Source: Methylophilaceae bacterium (GTDB lineage: Bacteria; Pseudomonadota; Gammaproteobacteria; Burkholderiales; Methylophilaceae). Taken from it: a DNA stretch of 64,000 nt. The DNA lies in the NCBI GenBank assembly GCA_028351715.1, contig JAOMKM010000002.1:1-64000 (forward strand). The letters are read 5' to 3'. The notes below the pieces were generated by a model. It was not told where the DNA came from. It was given only the letters and a program-made list of their open reading frames with translations, and ran no database searches. The number at the start of each line of letters is the position of its first letter. Within the stretch, counting starts at the first letter, position 1. Made by a program: the position numbers and the translations under genes. Below, one piece after another: positions 40,971 to 51,139 of this stretch.

Positions 40971-41945
40971 TTAGATAACTTTTCCTTTTAGTAAGTCATG
41001 GAGATTAATGATACCAATTAATTCTGTTTCCTCATTAACAACTAAAAAACTATTAACCTTTGATTTTTCCATTATATTTACAGCATCAATTGCTAATTGA
41101 GATGATTTTAATACAATAGGATTTTTTGTCATACAATCTGCAACGCTGCTACTTATTGTTTTATTTTCTATTAGTGCACGTCTTAGATCACCATCCGTCA
41201 GAATGCCTATTGGCTTATTTTTTTTATCAATGACTGCTGTAAATCCTACCTTTTTTTTAGTTATGGTTATGATGGCATCCTTAAGTGATGCTTTTAGTGT
41301 AACTTTTGGAATTGCATTATTTATTCTCATTATGTCTTTAATCTTAATTAAAAGATTTTTACCTAAAGATCCTCCTGGGTGCGACTCTGCAAAATCATCA
41401 GCTGTAAAACCTCTTAAGCTTAGTGTACAAATTGCTAGTGCATCTCCAAGTGCCAGTGATACAGTTGAGCTAGCGGTTGGAGCCAAACCTAATGGACATG
41501 CCTCTTGTTTTACGTCCGAGGATATATGAATATCACTTTGTATTGCTAAGTCTGAGTTTGAATTGCTGCAAATAGAAATAATTTTTGCACCAATTCTTTT
41601 GATATTTGGAATGATCGAACTGATTTCCGAACTTTGTCCTGAATTAGAAAAAATAATTACTACATCATCTTTCATAATCATACCAAGATCACCATGACTT
41701 GCTTCCCCAGGATGCATAAAAAAAGCTGGTGTACCAGTACTAGCAAGTGTTGAGGCAATCTTTCTAGCGATATGTCCTGATTTCCCCATTCCACTTAAAA
41801 CTATTCGCCCTGAACAATCTATTATTAGATTGACCGCATTAACAAAGCTACTCGAAATATTCTTGCTAGCATGAAGGATCTCTTGAGCTTCAATTTCAAG
41901 GACTTCCTGTGCTATTTTTATTATGTTTTTTGGGTTATTTGCCAT
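40971..41945 (-). CDS. kdsD: Arabinose-5-phosphate isomerase (SIS + CBS domains)
   Basis: VLSGMGKSGHIARKIASTLASTGTPAFFMHPGEASHGDLGMI, tandem CBS domains. Confidence 0.95.
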   Translation of the reverse strand: MANNPKNIIKIAQEVLEIEAQEILHASKNISSSFVNAVNLIIDCSGRIVLSGMGKSGHIARKIASTLASTGTPAFFMHPGEASHGDLGMIMKDDVVIIFSNSGQSSEISSIIPNIKRIGAKIISICSNSNSDLAIQSDIHISSDVKQEACPLGLAPTASSTVSLALGDALAICTLSLRGFTADDFAESHPGGSLGKNLLIKIKDIMRINNAIPKVTLKASLKDAIITITKKKVGFTAVIDKKNKPIGILTDGDLRRALIENKTISSSVADCMTKNPIVLKSSQLAIDAVNIMEKSKVNSFLVVNEETELIGIINLHDLLKGKVI

Positions 41946-42037
41946 AGTTTAATTATTAATTATATTTTTGTAGTAATTCATAAGTATAAAAGGGTTTGAT
42001 AGTAGAATAAAGTATATACCGAAGTCATTTAAAAATT

Positions 42038-44017
42038 ATGTTTGAATCTATTCAATTAATTATTTTATTATTAGTAAGCTCTGTCTTATTGGTAGCCTTA
42101 TTTAGCTATTTAAGATTACCTCCTATGATCGCCTATTTTGTTGTTGGTTTAGTATTAGGCCCCCATGCATTTGGTATTTTGCCAGATTCTGAATCAAGCA
42201 GACATTTTGTCGAGTTTGGCATCGTTTTTTTAATGTTTACAATAGGTCTTGAGTTTAGCTTACCCAAATTAAATGCGATGAGAAACATTCTTTTTGGTCT
42301 GGGAAGCTCTCAAGTTCTCATAACAATTTTTACTGTTATTCTTTTTGGGATTTTCTTTGGTTTAAATCTTCCAGCTGCATTTATTATTGGATCAGCTCTT
42401 ACTATGTCATCAACAGCAATCGTGTCAAAAATTTTAATGGAGCGTATTGATCTAAATAGTCGGCATGGAAGACTATCAATTGGTATTTTATTATTCCAAG
42501 ATATTGCAGTAATTTTAATTTTAATTTTAATACCTGTTTTCAATGCACAAGGTACTAATTTAGTTGAAATTATCTCTTTTTCTGTAATAAAAATTTTATT
42601 ATTATTATTTATTGTTTTTAAAGCAGGTCAGCCTGTAATGAATTTTTGGTTTGGGATTGTTGCAAAAAATAAATCTAGGGAGCTATTTGTTTTAAATGTG
42701 TTAATGATTACCCTTATTTTTGCTTATGTAACTAAGCTAGCCGGACTTTCTTATGCATTAGGAGCTTTTTTAGCTGGGATGTTGATTTCCGAAACTCGAT
42801 ATAGGCACCAAGTTGAATCAGATATAACTTCATTTAGAAATATTTTATTAGGACTATTCTTTATTAGTGTCGGGATGATGTTAAATCTTGATATTTTAAG
42901 TAATAATTTTTTATTAATAATAATCTTATTTTTATGCCTCACACTTTTTAAGGTAGCCCTAATAACTCTACTTACTACTTTGTTTAAATATGAATTGGGA
43001 GTTGGTATTAGAACAGGTGTCATTCTTTCTCAGGCCGGCGAGTTTAGCTTTGTGATATTGGCTCTTGGACAAGAGAGTGGAATTATTTCTGGAGATATTT
43101 TACAAATTACATTATCGGTATGCCTTTTATCTATGTTATTTGCTCCTATACTAATTCCATTTAATGGAAGAATAGCTAGATATATTGCTAAGGGGTATTC
43201 AAAGAAAACAGAAACTCTTATGAAGCAATTAGAAGGTTTAGGCCATGATTTTTCTAATCACGTAATTTTATGCGGATATGGAAGAAGTGGACAATACTTG
43301 GGGAGGTTCTTAAAGGAAGAAAACATTAATTATATTGCAATAGATATAGATTTAAATCGTGTAAATGATGCTTCTAATGCTGGAGAGAAGGTAATGTATG
43401 GAGATGCAAGCAGAAGAATTGTTTTGAAAGCTGCAGGCATTGAAAGGGCTAAAGCTGTTGTGATTGCATATGCAAATGATAGATCTACTGAAAAAGTATT
43501 GAATGTTATTAGAGAAGCATACCCAAAATTACCTGTTATCGTGAGAACAAAAGATGAATCCTCAGTTGAGGCGCTCCAAAAAGCTGGAGCAACAGATGTT
43601 GTTCCAGAAGTTCAAGAAGGGAGTTTAATGCTTGCATCTCATGCATTAGTAATATTAGGAATTCCATTGAGTAATGTTATAAAGAAAATAAGAGTATTTA
43701 GAAGTGAGAGATATAAGATGTTTAGAGGTTTTTTTGCTGGTGAAACTGACCTTGATCAAGATAATAATTTACAAGAGCGATTTCAACTTCACTCAATTGA
43801 AATAGATAAATATTTCTTTGTGGTAAATAGGCCTATTAAAAGTATTCCATTAAAAGAATTTAATATTGAAATTCAACATTTAAGAAGACCTAATATGCTT
43901 GAGAATATTGAACCACGTGAGGATATAGTATTATCATCAGGCGATATAATTGTTATTTTAGGCTTGCAGGCAGACTTAAATATTTTTGAAAAATATGTAA
44001 TAAATGGAAATAAATAG
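42038..44017 (+). CDS. Monovalent cation:proton antiporter-2 family (Kef-type) transporter with TrkA-N domain
   Basis: LSYALGAFLAGMLISET, Rossmann VILCGYGRSGQYLGRFL, C-terminal TrkA-C-like region. Confidence 0.93.
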   Translation: MFESIQLIILLLVSSVLLVALFSYLRLPPMIAYFVVGLVLGPHAFGILPDSESSRHFVEFGIVFLMFTIGLEFSLPKLNAMRNILFGLGSSQVLITIFTVILFGIFFGLNLPAAFIIGSALTMSSTAIVSKILMERIDLNSRHGRLSIGILLFQDIAVILILILIPVFNAQGTNLVEIISFSVIKILLLLFIVFKAGQPVMNFWFGIVAKNKSRELFVLNVLMITLIFAYVTKLAGLSYALGAFLAGMLISETRYRHQVESDITSFRNILLGLFFISVGMMLNLDILSNNFLLIIILFLCLTLFKVALITLLTTLFKYELGVGIRTGVILSQAGEFSFVILALGQESGIISGDILQITLSVCLLSMLFAPILIPFNGRIARYIAKGYSKKTETLMKQLEGLGHDFSNHVILCGYGRSGQYLGRFLKEENINYIAIDIDLNRVNDASNAGEKVMYGDASRRIVLKAAGIERAKAVVIAYANDRSTEKVLNVIREAYPKLPVIVRTKDESSVEALQKAGATDVVPEVQEGSLMLASHALVILGIPLSNVIKKIRVFRSERYKMFRGFFAGETDLDQDNNLQERFQLHSIEIDKYFFVVNRPIKSIPLKEFNIEIQHLRRPNMLENIEPREDIVLSSGDIIVILGLQADLNIFEKYVINGNK

Positions 44018-45030
44018 TGTCTTTAAAAGTTGCAGTTATAGGCGCTGGTATCGTTGGATGCCTTACAGCAATTAAGCTTCAAGAGTCAGGTTATGATGTG
44101 ACTATAATTGATAAAAATGAAATTGGAAAAGAATCAAGCTGGGCAGGGGCAGGTATTTTATTTCCTTTAATGCCTTGGGAGTATGAACCAAGAGTTTTTG
44201 AGCTATGTATCTCCGCTGCAAATTTCTATAAGAATTTTTCATCAAAATTATTTAAGATTACTGGTATTGATTCAGAATTTATTGAATCTGGTTTGTTATG
44301 TATTGATCCTCCAGATAAAAAAACTATTTTAAATTGGGCAAAAAATAATAATTTAAATTTTAATGAGTGTTCATTTTTAAATTTACCTTCATATTTATTT
44401 CCAGGAGTGACTCAAATTCGCCCCCCAAGATTGATGGAAGCAATTAAATTATTTATGCAAGAAATTGGAATTAATATTAGAGAAAATACAAATTTAATAA
44501 AACTAAAAAAAGAAGGCTATAAAATTGAGAGTTGGCCTACAACAGAAAATGAACAAATTAAAGCTGATATATTTGTTATTACCTCTGGGGCATGGAGTTC
44601 AAATTTAGTTATTGATCAAGAGGATATTATCTATCCTGTGAGAGGACAAATGATTCAGTATAAAAAAATAGAAGTTAATATGAAACACATTTTATATTCT
44701 GATGATTTTTATATATTACAAAGAAAAGACGGAGTAATATTAGCTGGAAGTACCGTGGAGCATGTAGGTTTTGATAAAAATACTGATGCAACTGCATTAA
44801 ATGAGCTTATGAAAAAAACTTCAATATTGGTACCAGAACTGAAAGAGATAATGCCTGAAAATCATTGGGCTGGAATTAGGCCAGGTACCAAAGGAAATAT
44901 TCCGATTATCAAAAAATCTGAAAATTACGAAAATATCTTCATTAATTCTGGGCATTACCGATATGGATTAACTATGGCTCCGATGTCTGCAGAAGAAATA
45001 TATAAACTAATATCAGAATCAATCGAATGA
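44017..45030 (+). CDS. thiO: FAD-dependent glycine oxidase-like protein
   Basis: VAVIGAGIVGCLTAIKLQESGYDVTIIDK, HWAGIRPGTKGNIPII, GHYRYGLTMAP; GTG start. Confidence 0.8.
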   Translation: MSLKVAVIGAGIVGCLTAIKLQESGYDVTIIDKNEIGKESSWAGAGILFPLMPWEYEPRVFELCISAANFYKNFSSKLFKITGIDSEFIESGLLCIDPPDKKTILNWAKNNNLNFNECSFLNLPSYLFPGVTQIRPPRLMEAIKLFMQEIGINIRENTNLIKLKKEGYKIESWPTTENEQIKADIFVITSGAWSSNLVIDQEDIIYPVRGQMIQYKKIEVNMKHILYSDDFYILQRKDGVILAGSTVEHVGFDKNTDATALNELMKKTSILVPELKEIMPENHWAGIRPGTKGNIPIIKKSENYENIFINSGHYRYGLTMAPMSAEEIYKLISESIE

Positions 45031-45929
45031 AGAAATCTATTACAATTTGGAGGGTTATAGATGGAATTTATGGGCATGAAAAACAAAGTAAGTCCCTTAC
45101 ATCATCACTATCAAAAATAATAAATACAAAAATAATTGATTTATCAGTAAAAAATTTATGGGTACTCATAGTTAAAAACTATTTTATTAAAAATAAAATA
45201 AATAAACCTAAATTTATAATAGGCGCAGGTCACAAAACCCATATGATAATATTTTTATGTAAGTTAGTATTTGGAGGAAAAACAATACTCATTATGAAAC
45301 CATCACTACCAATTAATTGGTTTGATTTATGTTTTATTCCATATCATGACCATGTAAACAACATTGAGAAAAAAAATATAGTTAAAATTTACGGTGCACT
45401 AAATAGCCTTAGAAATTTAGGAAAACATAACCCTAAAAGGGGCTTAATATTAATTGGAGGTAATTCAAAATACTTTAATTGGGATAATAATAATATTTCT
45501 CTGCAAATAAAAAGTATATGTAAAACATATCCAGATGTTCAATATTATTTAACGACATCAAGAAGGACACCATCGACATTTCTTAAAAGCCTAGTTTCGA
45601 TGAATATAAAAAATATAGAAATAACTTCATGGTCCGAAGTAGATAATTTATGGATTGAAAAAAGATTGAATGAATGTAAAAAAGTATCGGTAACAATCGA
45701 TTCAATTTCAATGATTTATGAAGCGATATCAGCCGGTGGACAGGTCTCAATAATTGATCTTATTAAAAAGAAGGAAAATAAGATATCTAGAGAGGTAGAA
45801 AGATTAATTTCTAAGAAAATTCTACGGAAAATAGGAAATAATGAAATGAAAGAGCCTAAAATTATTATTAAGGAGTCTGATCGTTGTGCAGTAATTATAA
45901 AAAATAAATTCCTTAAACCTTCATCGTGA
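45027..45929 (+). CDS. ELM1-like (mitochondrial fission ELM1 family) putative glycosyltransferase
   Basis: WRVIDGIYGHEKQSKSL, LTTSRRTPSTF, EVDNLW...TIDSISMIYEAISAG. Confidence 0.78.
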   Translation: MKKSITIWRVIDGIYGHEKQSKSLTSSLSKIINTKIIDLSVKNLWVLIVKNYFIKNKINKPKFIIGAGHKTHMIIFLCKLVFGGKTILIMKPSLPINWFDLCFIPYHDHVNNIEKKNIVKIYGALNSLRNLGKHNPKRGLILIGGNSKYFNWDNNNISLQIKSICKTYPDVQYYLTTSRRTPSTFLKSLVSMNIKNIEITSWSEVDNLWIEKRLNECKKVSVTIDSISMIYEAISAGGQVSIIDLIKKKENKISREVERLISKKILRKIGNNEMKEPKIIIKESDRCAVIIKNKFLKPSS

Positions 45930-47053
45930 AAATAAAATCAAAAAAAATAATTGTAGCTCAAGTTCTACCTGAGATTAATTCTGGAGGTGTAGAAAGAGGC
46001 ACATTAGAACTTGGAAAATATCTTGTTAAGCATGGTCATAAATCTATAGTTATTTCTGGCGGAGGCAGATTAAAAAACCAATTAAAAAGTGAGGGAAGCA
46101 GCCATATTGATTTAAATGTTGGAAATAAATCGATCCTAATATTTTTTTTGATACCAAAATTAATTTCTATTATAAAAAAAAATAAAATTAATATTATTCA
46201 TGCTAGATCAAGGCTGCCGGCATGGATTTGTTATTTTGCAATAAATTTGATGGTAAAAAGTAAACGACCAATATTAATAACAACTATTCATGGGCCCTAT
46301 TCAATTAACTTTTATAGTTCAATTATGACCAAAGGAGACCGAGTTTTTGTAATTTCAAAAATGATCAAAGAATATGCAATCAAAAACTATAATATAAGTA
46401 GAGCTAAATTAGTCCTTAACTATAGGGGGGTTGATTCAAAGGAATTTGTTTTTGGCTATAAACCAAAATTACTATGGAAAAAAGAATGGTTTATGGACTA
46501 CCCACAGACAAAAGACAAAATTATTTTAACATTGCCTGCCAGAATAACTCGTTGGAAAGGCCAGGAAGATTTTATTAAAATGATTTCAAAACTTACTTCA
46601 AAAAATATCAATATTCATGGGTTATTAGTTGGAGAAGCTAAGGGTAGAAAAGAGAAATATAAATCGCAATTATTAAAACAGATTAAAAAATTAGGAATTG
46701 ATGAACATATAACATTAACTGGCAATAGAACTGATGTGAAGGAAATTATGGCAATAAGTCATATTGTCTATTCCTTATCTAAAGAACCTGAAGCATTTGG
46801 AAGAGTTTCACTTGAGTCAATTAAATTAGGAGTCCCAATTATTGGTTATGATCATGGTGGAGTTGCTGAACAATTGAGGGAGATATTTCCTGAAGGATTA
46901 GTCCCTGTTAATGACCACAGGAAATTAGCTGACCTATCAGAGAAATGGATTAAAAATCCTCCATTAGTAAAACCGACAAATAAATTTAGCTTAAAATCAA
47001 TGCTAGATAAAACATTAAAAACTTATTTAGACATATTATTAATAAAAAAATGA
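45926..47053 (+). CDS. Glycosyltransferase family 4
   Basis: EINSGGVERGTLELGKYL; C-terminal EPEAFGRVSLESIKLGVPIIGYDHGGVAEQL. Confidence 0.92.
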   Translation: MKIKSKKIIVAQVLPEINSGGVERGTLELGKYLVKHGHKSIVISGGGRLKNQLKSEGSSHIDLNVGNKSILIFFLIPKLISIIKKNKINIIHARSRLPAWICYFAINLMVKSKRPILITTIHGPYSINFYSSIMTKGDRVFVISKMIKEYAIKNYNISRAKLVLNYRGVDSKEFVFGYKPKLLWKKEWFMDYPQTKDKIILTLPARITRWKGQEDFIKMISKLTSKNINIHGLLVGEAKGRKEKYKSQLLKQIKKLGIDEHITLTGNRTDVKEIMAISHIVYSLSKEPEAFGRVSLESIKLGVPIIGYDHGGVAEQLREIFPEGLVPVNDHRKLADLSEKWIKNPPLVKPTNKFSLKSMLDKTLKTYLDILLIKK

Positions 47054-47952
47054 TATTCAATAATTATAAAACTGATATTTGGGCAATTGGAGTAGTTAAA
47101 ATGCCTATTGATAAATTTATAAAAACTACTGAAGCTCCAAAAATAAAATGGATTTTTCCTAAGAAAAATTTTACTTTTCTTGCTGACCCTTTTGGTATTT
47201 GGAAAGATAATAAGCTCTATATTTTTTATGAGGGATTTGATTATAGATTTAAAAAAGGAAGAATTGACTGTACAGTTTTAAATAAAAATTTTAAGGAAAT
47301 TGAGAGTTTTATAGTTTTAGATGAAAGCTTTCATTTGTCATATCCTTTTATTGTTGAGGATAATAATAGTATTTATATAATTCCGGAATCAAGCAGAGCA
47401 GAAAAAACTCTAATTTATAAGTTTAAAGAATTTCCTAGAAAGCTTGAGCCAGTAGGGGAGTTGATACCTAACCTTGGTATGGTTGATCCAAGCCTTATTA
47501 AATATCAAGGAAAGTGGTGGTGCTTTTATTCGTTATTTGACAAAAATGACACAGCTAATGGAGATTTACATATTGCATATTCTAAAAATTTACTAGGACC
47601 ATGGAAAAAGCATCCTAAAAATCCAGTAATAGTTGACTATGGAAGCTCCAGAATGGGAGGCAAACCTTTTTTATTAAGAGGTGATCTTCATCTGCCAATT
47701 CAGGATAGTGAAACTACTTATGGGGCAAAATTAAAAATTATAAAAGTTGATTTATTGAATGAGAATAATTTTAAAGGGTCGCTAATAAAAATAATAAATC
47801 CTTTTTTCCATAAACGCTATAACCAAGGCATTCATACATTATCTGATACAGGATCAGCTACCCTAATCGATTCTAAAAGAATTGATACTTCACCAGTCCG
47901 ATTTTGGATCAATATGCAAAGAAGACTATATAGGGCATTAGGATTAACATGA
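47050..47952 (+). CDS. Beta-propeller protein resembling the glucosamine inositolphosphorylceramide transferase/GH43-like family
   Basis: FTFLADPFGIWKDNKLYIFYEGFDY, MVDPSLIKYQGKWWCFYS, SRMGGKPFLLRGDLHLPIQDS. Confidence 0.65.
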   Translation: MIFNNYKTDIWAIGVVKMPIDKFIKTTEAPKIKWIFPKKNFTFLADPFGIWKDNKLYIFYEGFDYRFKKGRIDCTVLNKNFKEIESFIVLDESFHLSYPFIVEDNNSIYIIPESSRAEKTLIYKFKEFPRKLEPVGELIPNLGMVDPSLIKYQGKWWCFYSLFDKNDTANGDLHIAYSKNLLGPWKKHPKNPVIVDYGSSRMGGKPFLLRGDLHLPIQDSETTYGAKLKIIKVDLLNENNFKGSLIKIINPFFHKRYNQGIHTLSDTGSATLIDSKRIDTSPVRFWINMQRRLYRALGLT

Positions 47953-49868
47953 AGATTTTACATATTATGGGTGGAGCAAATGATGGGGGCGCTGAAATAT
48001 TTTTTGCAGATGCATTACTAGCATTAAATAATAAAAAAATTGACCAGCAAGCAATAGTTAATAAATGCTATAAAAAGATAAATCAATTAGATAATCTAAG
48101 CATTTCAATTCATCAGGCGTCGTTTAATAAAATATTTAAATGGGGCACAAAAAAAATAATTGAAAAAGTTGTAGCTGATTTTAAGCCTGATATTATTCAT
48201 TACTGGATGGGGCGAGCATCTAGCTTTATGATCAAGGGGCCTCACGTTAATATTGGTTGGCATAGTGGTTATCGAGGAGTTGAGAGGTTTAGAGGATGCG
48301 ACTTTCATCTAGCCTTAACTAAAGAATTAAAGGCACATTTAGTGAATCATAAGTTACCAGAAAAAAATATTTTCATATTGCCTATCTATGCCCCTTACCT
48401 AAAAGCAGAATCAATAAAACGTGAAGTCTTTAATACTCCAATAAAAAGTCCATTATTGCTAACTATGGCAAGGCTCCATCCAGTGAAAGGACTAGATATA
48501 TTATTAGATGCAATGGTTGAAATACCCAAGGCTTATTTATGGATTGCAGGTTCGGGAGAGCTTGAATCTCAACTTAAACAACAAGCAAAGAAATTGGGAA
48601 TAGAAAATAGAATAAAATTTTTAGGTTGGAGGGACGATAAGGAAGCACTAATGGCGGCAGCTGATCTTTTTGTCTTCCCCTCAAGAAATGATGCTTTTGG
48701 TGCAGTTATGCTTGAGGCATGGGCACACAAAATCCCATTTATAGCCACAAAAGCTCCTGGACCAAAGGCTTATATAAAGAATAAAATTGATGGGGTGTTA
48801 GTAGATATTGATAGTCCAAAAAAATTAAGCAAAGCAATTAAGATGACAATTAATAATATTCCTTTGCAAAAAAAGTTAATCAAAAACGGATATAAAAGAT
48901 ACCAAAAAGAGTTTACTGAAAAAGCCTTTGTTTTGAATGTAACTAATATATATAAAGAAATACTAAATCTCCAGAAAATAATGATTAAAAAAATATTAAT
49001 AATTAAGCATGGAGCATTAGGAGACATGATTCAGGCTGATGGGATGATGCAAGATATCCGGAGGACTTACCCTAAAGTAAGAATAATTCTCTTAACAACA
49101 AAGTCACACGCAGAACTTTATAAACATGCACCTTTCATTGATGAAATTATCATTGATGAGAGAAAGCCATTTTGGAAAGTAAAATCGATTATTGATTTAG
49201 CTAGTAAGCTTCTAGATTTAAATATTGATAAGGTTATTGATCTACAGAACTCCAGAAGAACTAGATATTATAAAAAATTTATACTAAATAAAATTCAATG
49301 GAATGATACATCAAACATAATTGATGAAGATTCTGGATTTGAGACTCAATTAACTCTATTAAGAAATATGGGAGTAAAGATTAAATTCTCGCAATCTCCA
49401 AATATACAATGGACAACTAAGAATGTATCAAAGTTATTGGGGAATCAGAATATTAGAAGAAAATTTGTTGTTCTAATACCTGGATCGTCAAAAAAAAATC
49501 AAGAAAAAAGATGGCCTCATTTTCCTTTATTAGAAAAACTATTGATTAAAAATAAAATTTCAGTTCTAACTTTGCTTGGGGATGAAGAGAAAAATTTAGA
49601 GTCTAGTTTTCAAGGCCCTGTTTTAAAAAATTTAAGTTGGTTCGAGCTAGCTGGATGCCTTAATGAGTCATCATTTGTTATTGGAAATGATTCTGGACCA
49701 ACATTTTTAGCTTCTTATTTAAACAAAAAAGGATTGGCACTTTTTGGTCCAACAACTTCAGCAAAAGCAACTAGCATATTTATAATTGGATCATTTAAAG
49801 CTATTGAGGCTGATAATTTAGAAAAATTAAAACCTATTGATGTTTATAACAGCTTTAAGAATTTTTAA
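47949..49868 (+). CDS. Fused glycosyltransferase: N-terminal GT4, C-terminal GT9 (heptosyltransferase-like)
   Basis: N-term MGGANDGGAEIFFADAL and NDAFGAVMLEAWAHKIPFIA; C-term from about codon 345 IIKHGALGDMIQADGMMQDI and FVIGNDSGPTFLAS. Confidence 0.88.
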   Translation: MKILHIMGGANDGGAEIFFADALLALNNKKIDQQAIVNKCYKKINQLDNLSISIHQASFNKIFKWGTKKIIEKVVADFKPDIIHYWMGRASSFMIKGPHVNIGWHSGYRGVERFRGCDFHLALTKELKAHLVNHKLPEKNIFILPIYAPYLKAESIKREVFNTPIKSPLLLTMARLHPVKGLDILLDAMVEIPKAYLWIAGSGELESQLKQQAKKLGIENRIKFLGWRDDKEALMAAADLFVFPSRNDAFGAVMLEAWAHKIPFIATKAPGPKAYIKNKIDGVLVDIDSPKKLSKAIKMTINNIPLQKKLIKNGYKRYQKEFTEKAFVLNVTNIYKEILNLQKIMIKKILIIKHGALGDMIQADGMMQDIRRTYPKVRIILLTTKSHAELYKHAPFIDEIIIDERKPFWKVKSIIDLASKLLDLNIDKVIDLQNSRRTRYYKKFILNKIQWNDTSNIIDEDSGFETQLTLLRNMGVKIKFSQSPNIQWTTKNVSKLLGNQNIRRKFVVLIPGSSKKNQEKRWPHFPLLEKLLIKNKISVLTLLGDEEKNLESSFQGPVLKNLSWFELAGCLNESSFVIGNDSGPTFLASYLNKKGLALFGPTTSAKATSIFIIGSFKAIEADNLEKLKPIDVYNSFKNF

Positions 49869-51069
49869 GAGCAAGTACCCAGCCAGAAAATAGCCAGATA
49901 GTTGCGGCTATCCAGTTATTGAAAAGGCTCATGCCACCAATTAATGGGAAAAATGAAATAAAGAGGAGAGTAAAACCAAAAAAGAAATAGAGCCACTTTT
50001 TTTGTGAAAGATGTTCTTTGAGGGCACTAATACCAATAGAAACAATCATTAAGTAGTATAAGAAAAATCCAACAATACCTGTTTCTGAAAGTAATTCAAA
50101 TGAAATATTATGAGGGTGTGCACACACAGACACACCTGTATTTTTAAAATCTTGTGCTATACATTCCAATCTATATTGATGAATCCCAACGCCAAAAATG
50201 GGTGATTGCATCCAGACGTTATATGCACTTTGATAAACTATTCCATAGTCTGAGCTATAAAAGTTACTTAACTTATCTAGTATTCCAATTACCTGTCTTT
50301 CAAATATCATTGTAAAGTTAAATGCTAAAACGGCAACAAAACTAAGAAATACAAAGCAACCTAATGAAATAATTCTTCTATAGTTTGGATATTGAAAATA
50401 TAGAGCCGCCAAAGAGAGCATTGAACCCGATAGTGCTAATATTAAAGCCATGCGCTCACCAGTAATGAATACTGTCAAAAGCATTGTTGTAGTAATAATA
50501 AGAATTAAAAAAATTTTCTTTTTAGGATTATTAAATTGTGAAAAAAGAATTCCAATATAAAATAGAATAAAAGTAAGTCTTGCAAGAAAAATACCAGGAA
50601 CACTATTGTTTTCTCTAAATGGCCCAGTTAATCTATCGCCTTGTAAAGGCAGATACCCAAAAATATCTACTCGAAAAAAGTACTGCCACCATGTATCAAA
50701 CGCAATAAAAATTAAAGTAACTGCCATTACAGCTAATAGTTTTTTTTGATTAATTTGGGATTTCAAAAGCCAATATGAAAGAGCCATAGCAAATAGCGGC
50801 CAGCGAATAAAGGCTAATGAGTACAAGAGACTTCCTTTGGTATTAATGCTCATAGGGGTATTAATAAACAAAAGATAGCCAACAAAAATTAGTGAGCATA
50901 AAAACCATTTCTCACCAAGCCATTCCCAATCCTGAAGTTTATAGGATCGGTATAAAAAAATAAGGCCAATACTTACTATCGTAATATCTGCAGCTGATCT
51001 TGAGAAGATCAATAGAATAGGCAGTAAAAAAACAATATTTTTTTCAAATAATTTTAAAAACGAAGACAT
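49855..51069 (-). CDS. waaL: O-antigen ligase family protein
   Basis: Polytopic; GDRLTGPFRENNSVPGIFLARL, GVGIHQYRLEC...AHPHNISFELLSETGIVGF. Confidence 0.88.
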   Translation of the reverse strand: MSSFLKLFEKNIVFLLPILLIFSRSAADITIVSIGLIFLYRSYKLQDWEWLGEKWFLCSLIFVGYLLFINTPMSINTKGSLLYSLAFIRWPLFAMALSYWLLKSQINQKKLLAVMAVTLIFIAFDTWWQYFFRVDIFGYLPLQGDRLTGPFRENNSVPGIFLARLTFILFYIGILFSQFNNPKKKIFLILIITTTMLLTVFITGERMALILALSGSMLSLAALYFQYPNYRRIISLGCFVFLSFVAVLAFNFTMIFERQVIGILDKLSNFYSSDYGIVYQSAYNVWMQSPIFGVGIHQYRLECIAQDFKNTGVSVCAHPHNISFELLSETGIVGFFLYYLMIVSIGISALKEHLSQKKWLYFFFGFTLLFISFFPLIGGMSLFNNWIAATIWLFSGWVLALKNS

Positions 51070-51139
51070 GATTATTGGTAGTTTCTTTTAGATTTTGTTT
51101 ACTATAGATTAATATACTACTTTATCCAAAAAAATTATT

